Below, piece by piece: positions 12,530 to 23,573 of a DNA stretch of 64,000 nucleotides; the stretch's first letter is position 1; each line of letters begins with the position of its first letter. The notes beneath the pieces are model-generated. The model made no database searches and had not been told where the DNA came from. It was given only the letters and a program-made list of their open reading frames with translations. This stretch comes from Taenia hydatigena (lineage: Eukaryota; Platyhelminthes; Cestoda; Cyclophyllidea; Taeniidae). The stretch lies in NCBI GenBank assembly GCA_036345935.2, contig JADWOT020000006.1, positions 2,047,493-2,111,492 on the forward strand, given 5' to 3'. A program made the translations under genes and the position numbers.

Positions 12530-13430
12530 TGGTAGGAGAAGACACAATTATAAGAGCAGCCTCCGCTCGACACTCCTCTAATGACGAACATATAAAATTC
12601 CTGGCTTATTTTCCGATACATTTCGACGCCCCTATATAATGCGTGTGTGAATAAACTTATAGTTACGCGGCTATGGCATGAGCAGCTGAGAAAACAAATG
12701 AAATCCGACAGAAACAAGGGTCATAAAATAAACTTAAGCTCGCCAACGCATTTCAGAACTGCTTAGACCAAGCCACCTGTGCAAAGCTGGTACTTCAAAA
12801 CATGATATGGAGTCAAATCCACTTATCCATAAAGCAAGCAAAGAATTAAAAGTCCACATAAAACATACCATTACGGAAGCCCGACTTCCGCAAACCAGGC
12901 GACCAAAAAAGCTGCCGCGCTACTGAAGTACAAATAAACAAGTGGCGATCAGATTTTGAACTCAAAAGCGACAAATAAATCTCCTTATAGTAAAAAATTC
13001 TCGAAAGCATTTACAATACGTGAAGGAAGTCAGCGGCACATGGTTTATGAAATCGCATCGTATGGACTAATATGTAAATTGCACTAAGCAACCTCCAAAT
13101 AAAAGGTTAAAATTGTAACCAACAAAGCACAACCACTACATTACAAGAGCAGTTTATAAAACAATATAATTTTTTGGAGTTTTTGAGTTGAAAACCCCTA
13201 CGTTTGAAAGGGGTGAAATGGAGTAGAACACGTTCAACTAAGCTAGTAAATGATGAACCACTGATATGCCTCGTGGTGGGCATACACAGCTGCTATGCGT
13301 TTGTACCATTACATTCTAAAGTGTCCGAAATCAGCGAGAGCGTAAGGGGATGCACATGCAATCGTGTCCATTTTCATGCCCCAACCCCACATTCATGTTG
13401 ATAGAACAAATAGGATACATTAGAGACCGT
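12530..13430. other. AT-rich non-coding stretch before TRIM copy 1
   Basis: No repeat partner, gene or motif seen. Confidence 0.6.
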
Positions 13431-14305
13431 TTTAGCGTCCCGAGGCTCCCTCGAAGGCAAAAGAAAGCAGAATGCTAGAGTAGAATATATATATTTATCG
13501 AACAGAAAAAATAAGCTGCTTGCAAGGCCTAGGGGCTAGCCTACGCAGCTAGGGCAATACGGCCACCTCTGTGACCCACACCGAAACCGGTAGTTCCAAC
13601 AAACAAAGCACTACATTGCCCCTCTCCTCTTTCGTCCGTCGTCCCTGACGCGCCCTTTCATACACCTTCCGCGTCAGCCATCACAACGTATTCAGTGCTG
13701 CAAGAAGCACCAGCGAGCTGACCATGCAAGTCACCGACATTCGACGCGATTGAGGCGATGCTTGACACCAACGTCAGTGATCCCTCTTGGAAGTGCATTG
13801 CACCTCAAGTTTCGTTTGGCTTAAGAACAAAGTTCAAAATGAGTGGTTCTGCTGACCATCAGTATGCCCGTCGGGGGGTGTTAGCACGCCGATCGCCTTA
13901 GGCAAGTATATCAGGGGTAATCTTCGGAACGAAACTTTCCAGGTGGTCCATGACTAGTGTAGCTTTAGTTGTTAACAGATTTCTTGTAGAACACGGAGAT
14001 GGGATAGATGTCGGAGGTGGACGTCGTTCTTGGCCCATCCGTAGCATATGCACTTCTTTTGCACCACTGCAACATGCCACAGGCGGTAGAGATCGGGATA
14101 AAAACCCTATAGCGTCGGGTTTGCTTTCCGCTGCCACCAATGTAGCGTCCCTAGGCTGCCTCGAAGGCAAAGGAAGGCAGACTGCTAGAGTAGAATATCT
14201 ATAATCAATGGACAGAGGGAAATAAGCCAGCCTACGCAGCTAGGGCAGTGCGACCACCTCGTGACCCCGACCGAAACCGGTAGTTTAAACAAACCAAGTA
14301 CTACA
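13431..14305 (+). mobile_element. TRIM-like miniature LTR retrotransposon, copy 1
   Basis: Two related direct repeats, 13431-13615 (185 bp) and 14141-14305 (165 bp), flank about 525 bp without coding capacity. Both repeats share the signature tagcgtccc, then ...cgaaggcaaa, and end ...ctaca. Flanks are ACCGT and AACGT, a possible 5-bp target duplication with one change. The size (875 bp) and lack of gag/pol fit a terminal-repeat retrotransposon in miniature; such elements are known from taeniid tapeworms and depend on another element's enzymes. Confidence 0.85.
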
Positions 14306-14560
14306 AACGTCTTTTACTTCAAAGGAATGGTATGAATTTAAGGGTTGTAAGGCTTTAAAGGGGAAGTGGAGCTCGTTACCTCTCCAGAGAGGGCAGACAT
14401 CAACTCAAAAACTTATTTTGGCCTGACCCAAACCCTAGTAAAATGAATTGTATATTCAAACAAGCATGTTTTGCATACATTATTCCTTTCCCTTCTCTCC
14501 CCTTCTTCCAGCCTTACCGTGAGAAAATTGGTTGCTTTTGGATATATTTATTATAGGCAA

Positions 14561-14713
14561 GGCGCAGCGTTCCGAGAATTCCTTGTAGGCAAGTTAAGGC
14601 ATAATACCAGAGCAGAATCTAAATACAATAAACAGAACGAATGAAGCTACTGGCATGGTCTAGGAGGCCAGCCCACGCGCCGAAACCGGCAGTTAGAATA
14701 AACAAAGTATTAC
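14561..14713 (+). mobile_element. Degenerate TRIM-like LTR (left arm of second inverted repeat)
   Basis: Recognisable from agcgttccgag, aaggcataatacc, ctactggcatgg, ggccagccca and cggcagtta...aaacaaagtatta in LTR order. No partner LTR found nearby. Confidence 0.7.
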
Positions 14714-15697
14714 GCTAGGACGATGGCTTCTCGGGCACAGAGGAGTGAATATGTTGGTCCACGACCAGAGTTACAACTGTCCCTCCATCTCTCGCCTACG
14801 AACACGTTTAAAGGACACAAATATCACGATTACCCACACAGCTCTTGCCATTCTGATGTGGAATAATCTGTGCAATCATGCTTTACTTGTAATTGGATTT
14901 CGTGGACACTGTATTTGTGATAAACTGCCAGAACCTAGTGTGAATGACATCGCAATGAATCTTCTCAGACTACCGCGACTACTCTTGAACTGCAACCTTA
15001 CAGCACACATAAAACATTCTTTGGAATTCACACTGCACGACTACAGGATGCGCAATTGTACTACCTGCTGATCCAGGCTGTCATCCTCTCACCGTGGAAT
15101 TACTTAAGCCGTTACAGCAAGGTAGTAATGCAACCAATCGTCTAGTAAAAAATCATTTTCTATACCAGCAACACCACGACTGTGCAAGTCATTTCACTTT
15201 GCAGTAAACAAATGCATCAAAGCTGGTGTCTAACCTCACCTCGAATGACTCTCGTTGTGCTATAATCAACGAGATTGCCAAGCACACTCTCCACACACAA
15301 CTTACACACCTCTACACCACATTTACTCTACTGTCATTCAGTGTGATATCGCGATCACAAGTGTATCACCACGGTGAATGTAGAGGCATCACCTCGTGAA
15401 TGGAAGGCCTCCTTATTCTGCCAGTCCCAAACTGATTTGGAGGTAATTCAGGAGTAGGGCAGAGCGTTTCAACGTTGCCATGGTTGCGCCTTTATCATTG
15501 GCAATTGTAGATCGGATGAGCAAGCGGTGAGGCAAACCACCAAAACCAAGTGGATCTGTATTGCTTGAAGTAGCGTTAAGTAGGAGGTCAAATAAATGAT
15601 GCATTTTTTGAATTTTATTTTCCATAAGTTCCAGCCTAAAACCGCCATAGGAAGAAGAATGTGGCGGTGGTTTTGAGAGCACCACCACCACCACTGC

Positions 15698-17480
15698 TAG
15701 GGCAAACGATTTTCACAGTAGAAGGGTCACATTCCGGCGAGATGATATTAACTCTACCTCCACCCTCAGGAGTCCTCGATCATGTGGAATGTGCAAGGCA
15801 ACGAAGTATGAAAAGTGGTGCAGCAGGACAAGTTGGAAAAGCTATTGCTTTTGACCTCTCCATATCACCGATCATAGCATAAGCATCAGATCAAACAGAT
15901 CAGATCAGTATCACCAGGAAAGACTGATGTAAAAGGCATCGAAAGCGAAAAAAAGAAAAACCATTGAGAAAAGCTATTAAACGAAAATAAGCCGAATTAA
16001 ATGAGCTGGAAAGCGAGAGTCGTGTTGAATAGGAAAGGGTGATCGGATCTCCCCTGCACGCTGATGTACACAACGCATCCCACATCCCAATAAGCACAAG
16101 TTTAGTCAACACGAACACAGGCAATGCCAAACCCACGAGATCAGCATCGTCTGCTCATGTTTCACTGGACCTGCTGATGGAACAAGGCGACAGGCGACGC
16201 AGTGGAGGATGGTGTAGCTGTTACCGTGCATATAGTAGCCTATCTTGGTAATTATGCGATAATTGAAGCATTAGCGCCACTTACTTAGGTCGTAGGGGCG
16301 ATGTGAGTAGAAGGGGATGCAGTACTTCTCATCTCGGAACGCAACCCATGAGCGCTAGGCTTGTAAAACTGTAGAATAGTCGCATTAAATTTAATCTTGC
16401 CTACTCCATCAGCGAATTGGAATCAGCTTCTGCATTCCAGAGACGCATCTTCAACCTCGCTGTCCAACATTTAGAGGGGATGTAGGACACATCGTCCATA
16501 TTGGCTCCAAACTGCTCTATTCTGACGACGATGAAGTGTCAAAGAACATTGACTCATTCGTCTTGAACATTAAGACTCACGTACCATCGTTGGCAGCATA
16601 ATTGGGGATGAATTTGAGTGTTGAGAGTGTTAATTTAGGTGCACATCATCTAGAAGTGAATGTTGTGCGATTCTCCAAGCCGACAACACCAGATGTCAAA
16701 GCGAAGGCACCGCGGACTCTCAGCTAGTGCATCAATTATTCTCATGTCTCGTAGAATCACTGCGTCCAATTTGGACTGCTTCCTAATTCGGATTGATGAT
16801 GCGAATCGTGTCATGTTGCTGCGTTTGTCGCACAAGTAAACACGTCATTGCTTCATTCCTTCCTCACTTATGAATGATTCACTCACTTCCCAACCTACCC
16901 TTCTGAGACTCCACCAATACTGCCCACTTCATCCACTTAAAGTCCCACCATCATCCACTGTTTACGATTGTCTTGTGCACTGCAGACCAACTTGTCAGCT
17001 ATGCATGCATTCCTTGTCAAGGTCCAAACCACCTTCAGGCTGAGATCTGTCTCCCTTGAAACGACGCGACCAACAGGTGCGTATGGGACGACTTCTCAGG
17101 AAACAATAAACACCACCACGATTCATGATGTTGTTCTGAGAATGTATGGTTTCTTGCCTATGCACAGCAAATGGCTTCTTTTCTCCTCAATCTCAATTCT
17201 GACGCAATCAGTTCGATTTTGTGACATCACTTAATGCCACTAATTACTAAAAGACATGGTCGCTATATTCGATTTACAAGTGGAAAGTAAGCAAATCAAG
17301 CCTCGTCTCCAATCCTTAATAGCATTCGTGAAATTGCTGCCACATCTAGTCCACCGATTAACAGGACACTCAGGCCTTCCTGCACCTTAGTGTTCATTTT
17401 CAAATGACGGGCCGGATAACGTGGGCGCGTATGAACGATGACAAGTCACACTTAACCACAGATATGTGCAGTAGGGCATA
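15698..17480. other. Left-arm-only segment of the second inverted repeat
   Basis: No homologue in the right arm, where the GGT array lies. Only short open frames (for example 16968-17234). No gene recognised. Confidence 0.65.
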
Positions 17481-17900
17481 GTGTACAAGGTTGCGCATGC
17501 AAATGGGCAGTTCGGATACCGCATAATTTAGCAGATGGACCTTGTGAAATGGAATTGCTTCTCTGTCCTTTACAAAATGCGCGTCATCACACAATTCATT
17601 TTTCTACTTATATTAAATCAGTAGGTGATGAGTCGCTATCGCTTCGTTTAGTTCGATAATAATAAAACGCATTGAGATGCTTTTTCTGTGCGTCAGCATC
17701 TGGCTTCAAATTTTATCAAAAAATGATTGGAAGACATAATGTTGTTAATGCGTGACAGAGTTTCAGATTCGTCCTACAAGAAGGTTTGTTTACACCTGCC
17801 CTCAATGCAGGCAATTCAAGTCGACTGGGAAGTAAATTGGTTTTGGCATATCTCAAAGACATAATTATAGGATTTCGATAATGAATAGGAGTAATCTCAC

Positions 17901-18962
17901 TCAACCGATTGTTATAAGTTGTTATATTGCACAAAGGTGTGCGCGAAAACTTTTTTTATCCTTTTGAATATCGGCAGTACAAGTGGCAATTACAGTGTCT
18001 GTACTCTGGTCTGAAAATCTTGCAACTCTTTTAGCTGTTAATGGAGAATTATGCATGCTAGCTGCTTGTACGCTGGCTATTGTGGACAAAAACCGAGGGA
18101 GGTGCGCTTAGCACAAAAGTGTATTCTTTCACAATTGCGCGTGACTGTCGATTGGTGGTTCTGCGCTCTCAAGACGTCTGGGCATGATCATGCTCGCAAA
18201 CTCTGGGCGAAAACGTAGGTGTCACAGGGAAACTAAGTATGACTGTCTGATCTCCCTGCAGTCTGACTTTTATAAGTACAAAATCGCATTATCGTCTGCA
18301 ACAAGAAAGGTAGTATTTTGACGCCTTCCCAAACGTTGTATTCCGCCCTTTCTCCAAATACTTCGCAACATACTCGCGTATGCATAGCACCGCGAATAAC
18401 ATTCCGTGTTTTAGATCCAAGTGCGTCTCTGTTTGTAAAATGAAGAGACTTTGTGCCCTCTGTAGTTGAGCAAGATTTCTAAAGAGGAGGATTTAAGTGT
18501 AAATTGAAATGCTTGGTGCTGATTGGTCAAAAATAGCCTCTACGAACAATAGAATAAAGAACAATCTTTTCATTCGCGTAGTTAAACATGATGCATCGGA
18601 ATCACATTGTTTGTCCTAACTGACTTCTTTGCATGACAGAGAGCGGGTGATTATTCTCAAGCGACAGTTGGCGATTCCTTGGCACCTTGACTGCGCATTG
18701 GTGGAGTCGTTTGATGAGTGAAGGCGCGAACACGACAAATGTGGTTCATTTGTGGAGAATTGAATTTGATACTCTTAGTCCTTTTGTATCTAAGTAACTG
18801 CCGTCCCTTCGCACATGTCAGAGTCACACCAAAAATTAGCCTCTATGAAATCTCTATTCTAGCAATTTTACGCACTAAAACTGATTATGGTCATTCACAT
18901 GTCTTTTAAATCACACTTCTCTATCATTCATTTCCTTTCCTGTCAGTCCTAAGGGCAGGCAG
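17901..18962. other. Spacer before TRIM copy 2, nothing recognised
   Basis: Short open frames only. Confidence 0.6.
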
Positions 18963-19824
18963 TGTAGCGTCCTGAGACTTCCTTCAAGACAAAAGAAGGC
19001 ATAATACTAGGGCGGAATGTATATATTCAGCAACTAGAGGGAATTGGGCTACTGGCATGGCCCGGAGGCCAGCAACCGCGGCTAAGACAATATGGCCGTC
19101 CCAAGTGACCGATATCAGCAGTGAGAACTAAAAATAATTCCATAGATCCTCTATTTCCCGACGCTCCCCGTAGTAGACCTCTCGCGTCACCATCACAACG
19201 TAATCAGTGCTGCAAGAAGCACTCACCAGCTAACCGTGCCAGTCATCGCAGTTCGAGCGCAACTGATGCGATGCTTAACCATCACGTCACTGACCTCTCT
19301 TGGCAGTTCGGCTGGACTTAGAGTTTCTTCCGTTTTGGGTAATAAATGCAGAGTAAGAGGTTCTGCCAACCATCAATGTGCCCATAGGGACATGTTAGAA
19401 CACCGGTCTCCACAACAAAACTTGTCCATGTACTTCACGACTAGTGTCGCTTCAGCTGCTAGTTGCTTTCTTGCGGAAGTGAAGTAGAGGAAGATGCTGA
19501 AAATGGACATCGATCTCAGCCCTTCTGCTATGGGATGTCAGATACTCTTCCATCCGTGGCACAGGCACTACATTCACATCCCTACAGTTTGTCACAAGCT
19601 GTGCAAATCGGGAATGAAGCCCTTTAAAGTTGGGTGTAATATGTCGAGACTTGCTAGAAGGCAAAATGGGGCATAGCACTAGGGTGAACTATCCATATGT
19701 TCAGGAGAGAGAGAGGGATTGGGGCTGCTGGCACGGACCGGAGGCCAGCCCATGCGGCTCGGACAATATGGTCACCTAAGTCACCGGAACCGAAATCGGC
19801 AGTCAGAACAAACAAAGAATTGTA
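18963..19824 (+). mobile_element. TRIM-like miniature LTR retrotransposon, copy 2
   Basis: LTRs at about 18963-19144 and 19635-19824 with a non-coding interior homologous to copy 1 (shared stretches such as catcacaacgta and cagtgctgcaagaagcac). A perfect 5-bp duplication GGCAG sits immediately before the first LTR and after the second, which fixes both ends. The two LTRs differ considerably, so the insertion looks old. Confidence 0.87.
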
Positions 19825-21591
19825 GGCAGCTTCTCCCCTTTTGATTAGTCAGGTGGATTTCTGCCTCTTCCCTTTTCTATCTGTATTTGAAGCAATTCAA
19901 TTTGATCCACGTGGCACACTTCTCGTTGCCTCACACATATTTGCCCTCATATTTTCTTTAAATTTAACCTTTTAATAGCGTCTCTAGCGGCTGATGCTCT
20001 CTTCATTGGAAATGGTGCATTGGATGTTGCTAGTGCAGTCCACAAACTGGTTTCGTGCGATGGTTTCGCCCTCATCTACTTGAATGTGTGTGTGTGTGTT
20101 TGTACAATTCGCAGCCAATGGAAGCGTCCTTTTTTTCCCAGTGGATGGCAACTCAACCACACGCACTGCTATGGTAGGTGGAAATCAGGTAGTCCACAGG
20201 TTCATCCCACAGCTACCACTTGTCTACTTCTTTTTTCCGAAAGAGGGCAAACTGCATCAACACAGTCAACGACTTCAAGCATTGACGCATCAATTTGATC
20301 CTTTTGCCAAAATGATTGACCTCTTGCGGATCTTTCTGGAGTTGGGTGAAGTCAGATAGCAGGTCAACATGGAAGGTGATAAGAAGCTTGTGATGAACCT
20401 GTATAGAGGAAGATGTTAAGATAAAGAAGGTGGGTAATGGATCAAAACAATTTGCACGCAGCAAACCCTAGCAATGCGGCTTTCCACCGGTGTGTGTGTG
20501 TGTGTGGAAAATTGTTTTGCCTTTTTTTACGTTAATCACTTCCACAATTTTGGTAAGTAACTCGCTCTCTGCTTTTCTCCATTCTTTCTCCCACTTAGAT
20601 TTTGATGTTTTGATTACTTTTAAAAGTAATTTTTGTGTGATATCAAATCTGTTATTGAATCCTTCGCATCGCATCGGCTGCATGCACTATTTTGAGGCCG
20701 GAAGGTGCTCCAAAGTCTTCGCACTAGGCATCAATGCTACCAAAGGTGGAATTTGCAAGCCGATTTTCACAACCAGCATCAAGTTTGCTAAATGAGTCTG
20801 GCTATCATTACGCTTTCGATTTGTACTAAGAGGATCCAGTTTATCAGCCATCTTTAGGGAGTGGAGGAGGGGAAGGAGGAGATTCCCCAGTCCGCGATAT
20901 TTGGTTATTCTGCACTATTATAAGAGGAGGCTGTAGAGCTTTGTGAATTTTTGGTAGGCGAGATAGTGGTTGCATGGGTGGAATCATTCGTGAAGGAGAA
21001 GGTCAAACTAGGCTCATGTGTGACTCTTTTTTCATTGAATTGGCCTTTAGCCAGTACTTAGCAGGTAGTGATTACATTCAAGGCAACTACTCATCGACAC
21101 GAGTTTATTGCTCTAAGATAGCATTTCCAAAGCGTAATTTTTAGGTAAACATCTGCTACAAGCGTCATGATTGCAGTATCTCGGTTTGCAAATTTTAACC
21201 CACCGTCACAAATATGTGACACGCGTTCTATTAGCACTTAATTAGGCATATTAACTCGTGTATCACAAACAGATTTGTAGAGTTGTTAACGAGAAACTAG
21301 AGGTTAGATGTTTTTTGATTTGGGGGCAAATAATGATAGTTGCGGTGGGTCTGTTGTGCTTGATGGTTCTTTATGGAACTGATAATTCATGCGTCGGAAA
21401 CGCAATGATAATCATTCAAGCTAATAGATTCTGCTTTTGTAAGAATTTTTACTCTAAGCATGATGGTTTGACCCTACCCAATTTATGCTTGGAGAGGTGC
21501 TATGGTTTGCATCCTCAGTGAACTCATGCGGTTCCACAAATGAATTTCTTGCGTCTTCTACATGAGTGAGTTCTTTATAACCACATATTGC
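19825..21591. other. Spacer after TRIM copy 2, nothing firm
   Basis: Contains two short TG runs and short frames. A stretch near 20490-20795 is open for about 100 codons but starts in a TG run and shows no family. Confidence 0.55.
20488..20506 (+). repeat. TG dinucleotide run
   Basis: Short (TG)n; similar short TG or CA runs lie at 20085-20100 and 24246-24260. Confidence 0.8.
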
Positions 21592-22092
21592 AGTGATGAT
21601 TGTGTTATCGGCTTAAAGAAGGCACCTACAAAGTTATTATTTGCATCTGAACCGGACGATTTTACGCTTTTGGAGAAATTGTTAGCTGTCTCTTTACTTC
21701 TCTTCGTAGTAGCAATGAGCTGCCCGAACCGAACACGTCCATTACTGCTACCATCGGGTAACAAATGTCAAATAGAACAATACTCTACTTCCTCCTCCTC
21801 CTCCTCCTCCTCGTTCTCCTCCTCCTCCTCCTCCTCGTTCTCCTCCTCCTCGACATCATCGCCACCATCATCACCATCATCCGGTGCCATCTACTCCACT
21901 GGCCTTGCACAATTTCACACCTTTGCATCCAATAAGCATGGATTCGGCAGTGACGTCATCTTACAGGAACCACCGTCATCTCCATCACTTTATCGTCCTC
22001 CTGTCAGATGGATATTTGAGCTCTCCGGTGGCAGCAGTGATTCCGATCCCATAGCCGATGCACGAAGCCTCCTAAAAATGTGCACCGTTTAA
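21592..22092 (+). CDS. Open frame with membrane helix and Ser-rich run, unidentified
   Basis: An acceptor-like cacatattgcag precedes an open frame of about 167 codons. It reads LKKAPTKLLFASEPDDF, then a hydrophobic LLAVSLLLFVVAMSC, a long Ser tract encoded by (TCC)n at 21788-21862, a Ser/Pro-rich region and the end SLLKMCTV before TAA. It is the longest non-repeat frame outside the SGLT gene and could be a terminal exon of a host gene. No donor or upstream exon is assigned and no family recognised. The Ser tract inflates its length. Confidence 0.35.
   Translation, partial: SDDCVIGLKKAPTKLLFASEPDDFTLLEKLLAVSLLLFVVAMSCPNRTRPLLLPSGNKCQIEQYSTSSSSSSSSFSSSSSSSFSSSSTSSPPSSPSSGAIYSTGLAQFHTFASNKHGFGSDVILQEPPSSPSLYRPPVRWIFELSGGSSDSDPIADARSLLKMCTV
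21788..21862 (+). repeat. TCC microsatellite inside an open frame
   Basis: Imperfect (TCC)n with two TTC interruptions, encoding a serine tract. Confidence 0.9.
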
Positions 22093-22477
22093 ATCTCTTT
22101 GATTCGCTACTCACAGAACTAGAGGCTCTACTGCTGTTGGTGGATTCTCTCGCCTCTTTTTCCTTAAAGTTTACAGTCACCAATTGTTAATACTTAAGCA
22201 TTGATAGTTTGAAAGAGTGATAGTTATTCTTAACTTTCCTCATAATTCTATTTAAACGCTATAGAGGAGGAGTCATGTGCTTTTCTTATTGTATCAAGGT
22301 AATGTTGATCCGCTATACCTGTGTATTCCCAATGCCAACTGACAAGTTGTTTTGTTTGAGATTTACAAGTGCCATTTATCCACACACGTCCATCTGGCGC
22401 AGTTTAATACCACCTTTGAAACGTCTATTTGGTGTAGGCAGAAGTAAACTACGCAGCAGGTGTCTTAATGGCGAAGC

Positions 22478-22806
22478 GACTTCATGGGTTCCACTTCGTC
22501 CGCTTTCGTAAAGCAGTCAATTATAACCAGAATTTGTCAGTTTTCCTTCGTGATAAGTGGCAGAGGACCCGCAATGTCTATATCCACTCGTTCGCCCCGA
22601 AACTCCATTGGCATAGGCTGCAGTAGTGCGATTGCGGTGGAGCGAGGTCTCTTGAAACTGCTGCAGATGGTGCAGATTCAGCAGAAGTCATACATGTCTC
22701 GGGAGAGGGAGGGCCCCTCCGTCTTTTTTCGCCTTCATGGCCCAATTACTCGTGCAATTACTAATTTTTCGCATTGGCCTGAGCATACTGGATCAGCAGG
22801 CGGCAT
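22478..22806 (-). pseudogene. Ty3/gypsy-type retrotransposon integrase fragment, decayed
   Basis: One minus-strand frame reads through the end of the zinc-binding domain (CxxC-type ICTICSSFKRPRS) into the catalytic core start RVDIDIAGPLPLI, then LVIIDCFTKADEVEPM. This is the usual layout around the first catalytic Asp (V..D..GPLP...LV.ID.FTK..E..P). Three in-frame TGA stops interrupt it and the rest of the core is not recognisable downstream, so it is dead. The zinc-domain histidines are unclear. I could not find matching reverse transcriptase in 22860-23400, although that stretch may be the rest of the element. Confidence 0.85.
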
Positions 22807-23407
22807 GGTTTTTAAAAAAGTTAGTCTCAAAATCTTGCCTATACCTACTTAACAAGACGTGCTCTAGACCCACAATTTAATGGTGCCCTTCAAAACGATG
22901 GACAAAGATGTCTAGGGCAACTTGGTTGCCTTGGCGCTTTGTAATTCCGTCTAGCAAGGCAACAGACGTCGATGGATTTGTGACTGAATGATGTCTTGCG
23001 AGTTTTTAGGACGTGGTGACCTTTTTGTGGGGGTAAGTTGTGTGGCTGCTGGGTGAGTGTGGTAGACGTGGCATTTCAAAGGCCTAGAGTATATCACCCC
23101 AAGTGCCCGACGCATTTTCATCTGTCATAATCAGAGCCTAGTCATTCACCAGCCAATCACACACCGCCACCTCGATAAACTGTTTAATCTTTAGTGTTTC
23201 CAAATGAATCGTTCTGTAATTACAATGCAGCTTAGGTGTTCCATATTTGGAGATTCCTCATTAGCCTGTCCGAATGTGACATTTCATTGTTGAGCCCCAG
23301 AAGGCTCTTTAATGAGACGTGGTGTTGAAGAATTTGGGCGGTCTTGTCGTGGTTCATCAGTTACGTCAAAACCATAATTTGAGGAGGGTGGATGCAGTTT
23401 AGGCTTG
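22807..23407. other. Possible continuation of the decayed Ty3/gypsy element
   Basis: Lies upstream of the integrase relic in the element's orientation, where RNase H and reverse transcriptase would be expected. I could not align any convincing motif by eye. Confidence 0.35.
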
Positions 23408-23573
23408 ATGCTCCATCGGATCACCATGTGTCGCTATTTCCAGATTGACTCGGAGGCAGACCCAGCACCACCTTCACCAAGAGGTAGCAGTAAACGAAAT
23501 TTGGAGGCGTCGTTAATTAAAGCATTGAATAATCTGTTCTTGCAACCACTTCAAAACCCCTTGGAGGACAAAG
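23408..23573 (+). CDS. Exon-like open segment with strong donor, unidentified
   Basis: ATG at 23408 opens 55 codons (MLHRITMCRYFQIDSEADP ... NNLFLQPLQNPLEDK) ending at a consensus donor G|GTAAGC at 23574. It could be a first coding exon. The next exon is not identified; the acceptor at about 23723 leads quickly to a stop. No family recognised. Confidence 0.3.

Larger units (their letters stand above)
14380..17900 (+). repeat. Second inverted repeat pair, left arm
   Basis: 14380-15697 matches the reverse complement of about 27160-28530, and about 17480-17900 matches the reverse complement of about 26080-26595, with visible divergence. The segment 15698-17480 has no partner on the other side. 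The arm includes a degenerate LTR (14561-14713) and a short open frame 14745-15071 with no recognised family. Confidence 0.85.

Noticed and set aside
12186..12717. Open frames crossing the 12430-12529 gap
   Set aside because: They run through 100 N and have no meaning as genes.
22484..22852. 122-codon plus-strand frame
   Set aside because: Antisense shadow of the integrase relic.
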